Positions 6,073 to 9,438 of a stretch of DNA of 9,438 nt are shown here, piece after piece (the stretch's first letter is position 1; each line of letters begins with the position of its first letter). The stretch is from Chitinispirillales bacterium (GTDB lineage: Bacteria > Fibrobacterota > Chitinivibrionia > Chitinivibrionales > Chitinispirillaceae). The position numbers and the translations under genes are program-made. The stretch spans positions 1 through 9,438 of the forward strand of contig JAIRUL010000152.1 in the NCBI GenBank assembly GCA_031254445.1, written 5' to 3'. The notes beneath the pieces were generated by a model that saw only the letters and a program-made list of their open reading frames with translations, did not search any database and was not told the DNA's origin.

Positions 6073-6808
6073 TTGTCGGCGTCTTCCTGAATATTGACAT
6101 AATGCGAAGTTTCCAGACTAAGAGCAGCGCCTCTCTTATGATTTTTGTCGACATCTTCGAGACCCCGCGCTGCCTGTCGGTGAAGATTATCGGGATCTCC
6201 TTTATCCTAAAGCCGCGCTTCCACGCGAAGAAGTTTAGCTCTATCTGAAACGAGTACCCCGACGACGCAATCCCGTTTAGGTCCAGCGACTCTAAGACCG
6301 CGCGCCGGAAGCACTTGAAGCCGCCCGTGCAGTCTTTTATGCGCAAACCGGTGACGACGCGGGCGAATACGTTGCCGAAATAGCTCAGGAGGAGCCGCGA
6401 CATCGGCCAGTTCACGATGTTCACGCCGCAGACGTAGCGCGAGCCTATCACCAAATCGGCCTCGCGCGCGGCCTCGATGAACCTCGGCAGGTACTCCGGG
6501 CTGTGCGAGAAGTCGGCGTCCATCTCAAATATGTGCTCGTAGCCGCGCTCAAGCGCCCACCTAAACCCGCAGATGTACGCGCGGCCAAGGCCCTGCTTCG
6601 CGGCGCGGTCAAGCACAAAAAGCCCGTCTATCGGATCCGGCCCGCCCGCCATCTCCTTAACCGCCGCGCGCGTCCCGTCCGGCGACGAGTCGTCCACCAC
6701 AAGGATGTGCGCGCCGGGGAGCGCCTTTTTTATCTCGGGGACGAGCAAGACGATGTTTTCGCGCTCGTTGTACGTCGGAACCACTATAAGTACGCTAGAA
6801 TAATCCAT
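6059..6808 (-). CDS. Polyprenol-phosphate mannose/glucose synthase-like GT2
   Basis: The GT2 enzyme transfers a sugar, typically mannose from GDP-mannose, to polyprenol phosphate at the membrane face, making a lipid-linked donor. The 249-residue length fits single-domain bacterial Dpm1-like proteins with no C-terminal membrane region. Visible motifs are PTYNERENI (11-19), VVDDSSPDGT (37-46), EMDADFSHSP (95-104, metal-binding DAD), GSRYVCGVNIVNW (122-134), DCTGGFKCFRR (159-169) and SGYSFQIEL (183-191). The frame is open upstream to 6874, but ATG at 6808 is chosen because AAGGGG lies 10 nt before it and family similarity starts there. The sugar donor is not determined by sequence. The 14-bp overlap with the next glycosyltransferase indicates one operon. 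Confidence 0.93.
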   Translation of the reverse strand: MDYSSVLIVVPTYNERENIVLLVPEIKKALPGAHILVVDDSSPDGTRAAVKEMAGGPDPIDGLFVLDRAAKQGLGRAYICGFRWALERGYEHIFEMDADFSHSPEYLPRFIEAAREADLVIGSRYVCGVNIVNWPMSRLLLSYFGNVFARVVTGLRIKDCTGGFKCFRRAVLESLDLNGIASSGYSFQIELNFFAWKRGFRIKEIPIIFTDRQRGVSKMSTKIIREALLLVWKLRIMSIFRKTPTNACK

Positions 6809-6925
6809 CGGAATAGTTCCCCTTAAATGCGCCGGGTTAATAGCGCTACCGCCGCCGTTGATACCTAGTAACAATATAATTTAGGCGCAGGCAGGGGTGG
6901 GAAACTATTCGCCCTCATTTTTCCC

Positions 6926-6955
6926 TTGCTAATATCCATACGCTATTATTATAAT
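6926..6955 (+). promoter_or_regulatory. Probable promoter of the beta-CASP nuclease gene
   Basis: TTGCTA (6926-6931), an 18-bp spacer and a perfect TATAAT (6950-6955) would start transcription near 6962. This places the upstream ATG at 6961 at the transcription start, and supports the internal ATG at 7039 as the real start, giving a leader of about 77 nt. Confidence 0.55.
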
Positions 6956-7038
6956 TATATATGTGGCGCGGATTCCCCCGTCTCGGCACGGCAACGTCGC
7001 CCGTGCGCCGTATCTCAAACGTAAAGGATAGCTTACGC

Positions 7039-8466
7039 ATGAACATTCAGTTTTGCGGCGCGGCGCAGACCGTCACCGGCTCGCAGCTGCTCATCACCGT
7101 CAACGGAAAAAAGATACTCCTCGAGTGCGGGCTGTTTCAGGGGCGGCGGCAGGAAACCTACGAGCGGAACACGACGTTCTTGTTTAAGCCAGAGGAGGTG
7201 GACGCGCTCATACTCAGCCACGCCCACATCGACCACAGCGGCAACATCCCCAACCTCGTTAAGCAGGGGTTCAAGGGCCCGATATACGCGACGCCGGCTA
7301 CGATTGAGCTCTGCAAGATAATGCTGCGCGACTCCGCGTTTTTGCAGGAGAAGGACTTGGAGTGGGTGAACGTCATCAGGCGGCGGCAGCACCTGCCCGC
7401 CCTGCCGCCCATCTACACCATAGGCGACGTGGAGAGGGCGATGGGCCTCTTCGAGGGGGTGGAGTTCGACACCCCGTTCTCGCCGGCGCCGGGCGTGGAG
7501 GTGGTCTTACGCGACGCCGGGCACATTCTGGGGTCGGCGGGGATGCACCTAGACATACAGAAGCTAGGGGCGGGCGGCAAGCCCCTGCGCGTCGGCTTCA
7601 CGGGGGACATCGGGAGGCCTAATTTGCCGCTCACGAACGACCCGAACGTCCTGCGCGACTTAGACATCCTCATCATGGAGTGCACCTACGGAAACAGGCG
7701 CCACGGCGACTTTGACCACGTGGAGAGCGAGCTTGAGGCTGCCATACGCGACACCGCGTCGGCGGGCGGCAAGGTAATCATCCCCTCGTTCGCGGTAGGG
7801 CGCACGCAGATCCTCGTATACGTCCTGCACAAGCTCTTCAACCAAAACAGGCTGCCCGACATGCCGATATACGTCGACAGCCCCATGGCCTGCGACGCCA
7901 CGGAGATATTCAGGAAGTTCGAGCACTACCTAGACAGGGAGACGAAGCGCGTGTTCATAAACGGCCTCGAAGACCCTTTCGGCTTCTCGCGGCTGACCTA
8001 CATACACGACGTCGACGGGTCGAAGCGCCTCAACGGCCAAACTTTCCCGCACGTCATCATCTCCGGCTCCGGCATGGCCGAGGGCGGGAGGATCTTGCAC
8101 CACCTGAGGAACAACGTCCAAAACCCCAAAACGCTGCTATTGTTTGTAGGCTACGCCGCCAAAGACACGCTGGCGCGTAAATTAATGGACGGGCAGAAAG
8201 TAGTGAAAATCTTCGGCGAGGATCAGCAAGTCCGGTGCAAGACGAAAATAATAGACGCTTTCAGCGCGCACGCGGACAGGCACGAATTGCTGGATTATGT
8301 GAGGCTGAATGACCCGGCGAAACTAAAACACATTTTCCTCTTCCACGGCGAAGTTGACCAAGCAACATCATTTAAGGATGCGCTAAGAAGCAACGGGTAC
8401 ATGAACGTGCATTTCCCGCAGCGGGGGGAGGCGTTTAATATCAACCAGAAAGGGGAGATTGTTTAG
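7039..8466 (+). CDS. Metallo-beta-lactamase/beta-CASP ribonuclease (CPSF73/YSH1-like)
   Basis: The 475-residue zinc-dependent RNA-processing nuclease belongs to the bacterial group related to CPSF73 (COG1236-like; Thermus TTHA0252 type). Metallo-beta-lactamase motifs are HAHIDH (61-66), GHILGS (161-166) and FTGDIGR (187-193). Beta-CASP motifs are the acidic motif A in MECTYGNR (213-220), PSFAVGRTQ (249-257), motif B His in SGSGMAEGGRILHHL (342-356), and motif C in FSAHAD (408-413). The C-terminal HIFLFHGEVDQA (431-442) carries the final metal-binding His. All expected catalytic residues appear present. ATG 7039 is chosen over the in-frame ATG at 6961: AAAGGA lies 10 nt upstream, family similarity (MNIQFCGAAQTVTGS) begins there, and the extra 26 residues coincide with the promoter. 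The last 350 bp are clearly less GC-rich than the middle. Confidence 0.94.
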   Translation: MNIQFCGAAQTVTGSQLLITVNGKKILLECGLFQGRRQETYERNTTFLFKPEEVDALILSHAHIDHSGNIPNLVKQGFKGPIYATPATIELCKIMLRDSAFLQEKDLEWVNVIRRRQHLPALPPIYTIGDVERAMGLFEGVEFDTPFSPAPGVEVVLRDAGHILGSAGMHLDIQKLGAGGKPLRVGFTGDIGRPNLPLTNDPNVLRDLDILIMECTYGNRRHGDFDHVESELEAAIRDTASAGGKVIIPSFAVGRTQILVYVLHKLFNQNRLPDMPIYVDSPMACDATEIFRKFEHYLDRETKRVFINGLEDPFGFSRLTYIHDVDGSKRLNGQTFPHVIISGSGMAEGGRILHHLRNNVQNPKTLLLFVGYAAKDTLARKLMDGQKVVKIFGEDQQVRCKTKIIDAFSAHADRHELLDYVRLNDPAKLKHIFLFHGEVDQATSFKDALRSNGYMNVHFPQRGEAFNINQKGEIV

Positions 8467-8475
8467 GGGTTGATT

Positions 8476-8501
8476 TTGACTTTCATCTTTTGACTTAAAA
8501 T
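8476..8501 (+). promoter_or_regulatory. Weak promoter-like elements before the receptor gene
   Basis: Two TTGACT hexamers (8476-8481 and 8490-8495) and TAAAAT (8496-8501) crowd the 38-bp gap. No pair has standard spacing (14 bp for the first). If TAAAAT is a -10, the mRNA would start at or inside the ATG at 8505. Read-through from the nuclease gene is the alternative. Confidence 0.25.
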
Positions 8502-8504
8502 ACT

Positions 8505-9438
8505 ATGAAACCATATCACACATTATTCCTAACAATCCCTATTCTCGCCGCCGCCCAGCCCGCGCCGTCAACAGGCACAAGCGCTGACGATGAAGAGGCC
8601 ATCGAACTAACCGACGAGATAGAGTTTCTAGACCCCGAAGGCGCCCTCGAAAAGATGCCGGAGATAACCGAATTCATAGAGGCCAAATATCCCGAAGAGC
8701 TAATAAAATCCGGTGTTGAGGGCACCGTCCTGCTCGAACTTTTAATTAGCGAAACCGGCAGCGTCGACAGCGTCTCCATCGCCCGCCCCCTCCACCCGAC
8801 ACTTGACACTAGCGCAATTGACGCAGTGCGAAAATTTAAGTTCTCGCCCGCCCTTGCGAACGGCGGCGAGCCGGTCGCGGTGATGCTCCAGTACGAGTAC
8901 CGATTCAGCCTCCGCGAGGTCGTAGCCGTCCCGGACAGCTACGTAAACTTGAGCGGCCGCGCCTTGGAGCGCGGGACGCGCAGGCCTATCCCCGACGCGC
9001 TCGTTGTTTTGCAGTTTACCGACACGCTCTCCGACACCTCGCTCTCCATGCCTTTTTCGCTATACCTAGAGCAAATAGGCAAGATTGACGGGCAGTCTTT
9101 GGAAGACGGGCGCTTAGTGGCCACAACCGACTCGGCCGGCGCATTCCGCTTTTACTCGCTTCCCTCTTGCAAAGAGGCGCGGATAAGCATTCAGACGCCG
9201 GACTACGAGCAGTTTGTCGCCTACGAGCGCGTAAGCCGGCTTGAAGAGGTAAAGATGACCTGCTTTGTAACGCGCCTCAGCTACTCCGACTACGAGCTTG
9301 TCGTATACGGCAAGGCAGAGGAGACGGAGGTGAGCCGCCACAGCATAACGCTAGCCGAGGTGAAGCGCATCCCGGGGCTTGGCGGCGACGCGGTGCGCGT
9401 TGTCCAGGCCATGCCGGGGGTCGCGCGGCCGATGTTCG
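8505..9438 (+). CDS. TonB-domain/TonB-dependent receptor fusion, 5' part (runs off the window)
   Basis: The frame is open from ATG 8505 to the window end (311 codons). Residues 1-17 form a short signal peptide (hydrophobic stretch LFLTIPILAAA, cleavage probably near A17). Residues about 54-134 match the TonB C-terminal fold: YPEELIKSGVEGTVLLELLISETGSVDSVSI, then a DAVRKFKFSPALANGEPV-like end. Residues about 145-255 resemble a carboxypeptidase-regulatory beta-sandwich (SGRALERGTRRPIPDALVVL to DSAGAFRFYSLP). From about 275 a receptor plug begins (SRHSITLAEVKRIPGLGGDAVRVVQAMPGVARPMF). The missing rest should be an outer-membrane beta-barrel, so the full gene likely encodes 700-1000 residues. No Shine-Dalgarno precedes the ATG. 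The gene follows the nuclease gene by 38 bp with no terminator. The substrate is unknown. Confidence 0.9.
   Translation, partial: MKPYHTLFLTIPILAAAQPAPSTGTSADDEEAIELTDEIEFLDPEGALEKMPEITEFIEAKYPEELIKSGVEGTVLLELLISETGSVDSVSIARPLHPTLDTSAIDAVRKFKFSPALANGGEPVAVMLQYEYRFSLREVVAVPDSYVNLSGRALERGTRRPIPDALVVLQFTDTLSDTSLSMPFSLYLEQIGKIDGQSLEDGRLVATTDSAGAFRFYSLPSCKEARISIQTPDYEQFVAYERVSRLEEVKMTCFVTRLSYSDYELVVYGKAEETEVSRHSITLAEVKRIPGLGGDAVRVVQAMPGVARPMF

Noticed and set aside
6809..6874. 22-residue N-terminal extension of the mannose-synthase-like protein
   Set aside because: The internal ATG at 6808 has AAGGGG 10 nt upstream and matches the normal family N-terminus.
6961..7038. Upstream ATG adding 26 residues to the beta-CASP nuclease
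   Set aside because: It coincides with the predicted transcription start, has no ribosome-binding site, and similarity to the family starts at the ATG at 7039.

Overview
The window reads as ordinary chromosome from a diderm (outer-membrane) bacterium. Gene interiors are GC-rich (counted 60-base lines reach about 70-78% GC) and intergenic stretches are very AT-rich. The diderm assignment rests on the last gene, the start of a TonB-dependent outer-membrane receptor that carries its own TonB C-terminal-like domain. That architecture is known from groups such as Myxococcota and Fibrobacterota; placing the source nearer Fibrobacterota or a relative is a guess. There is no phage gene, transposase or CRISPR array.

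Layout. Positions 1-394 hold no gene, but carry an AT-rich 58-bp tandem repeat (27-177) and a 9-bp-stem palindrome (203-225). Then come asparaginyl-tRNA synthetase (asnS, minus, 395-1792) and adenine phosphoribosyltransferase (apt, minus, 1977-2498), separated by a 184-bp leader region containing two hairpins. A small membrane-anchored, coiled-coil, Ala/Glu-rich protein of unknown function (plus, 2633-2953) diverges from apt. It converges on a minus-strand pair: a 108-aa unknown protein (3812-4138) and an HDOD-domain protein (2968-3810), with a one-base gap between them. Upstream of that pair on the same strand lie tRNA-Cys(GCA) and tRNA-Gly(GCC), with a strong intrinsic terminator squeezed between them. 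Next is a minus-strand glycosyltransferase pair: a polyprenol-phosphate-mannose synthase-like GT2 (6059-6808), overlapping by 14 bp a 534-aa GT2 (4468-6072). The latter is fused to membrane segments and a Rossmann-like domain resembling the non-catalytic half of sugar-phosphate transferases. On the plus strand follow a metallo-beta-lactamase/beta-CASP ribonuclease (7039-8466) and the 5' part of the TonB/receptor gene (8505 to the window edge).

How the genes work together. Most are housekeeping functions: translation (asnS, two tRNAs), purine salvage (apt) and RNA processing (beta-CASP nuclease). The two glycosyltransferases probably act together in cell-envelope glycan synthesis, one making a lipid-linked sugar donor and the other adding a sugar at the membrane. 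The HDOD protein and its partner look like a small signalling module. No complete new defence or mobile system is visible. The most unusual items are the GT2/sugar-phosphate-transferase-like fusion, the terminator abutting tRNA-Cys, the TonB-receptor fusion, and the HDOD protein with a nearly complete set of HD metal-ligand residues beside a small partner.
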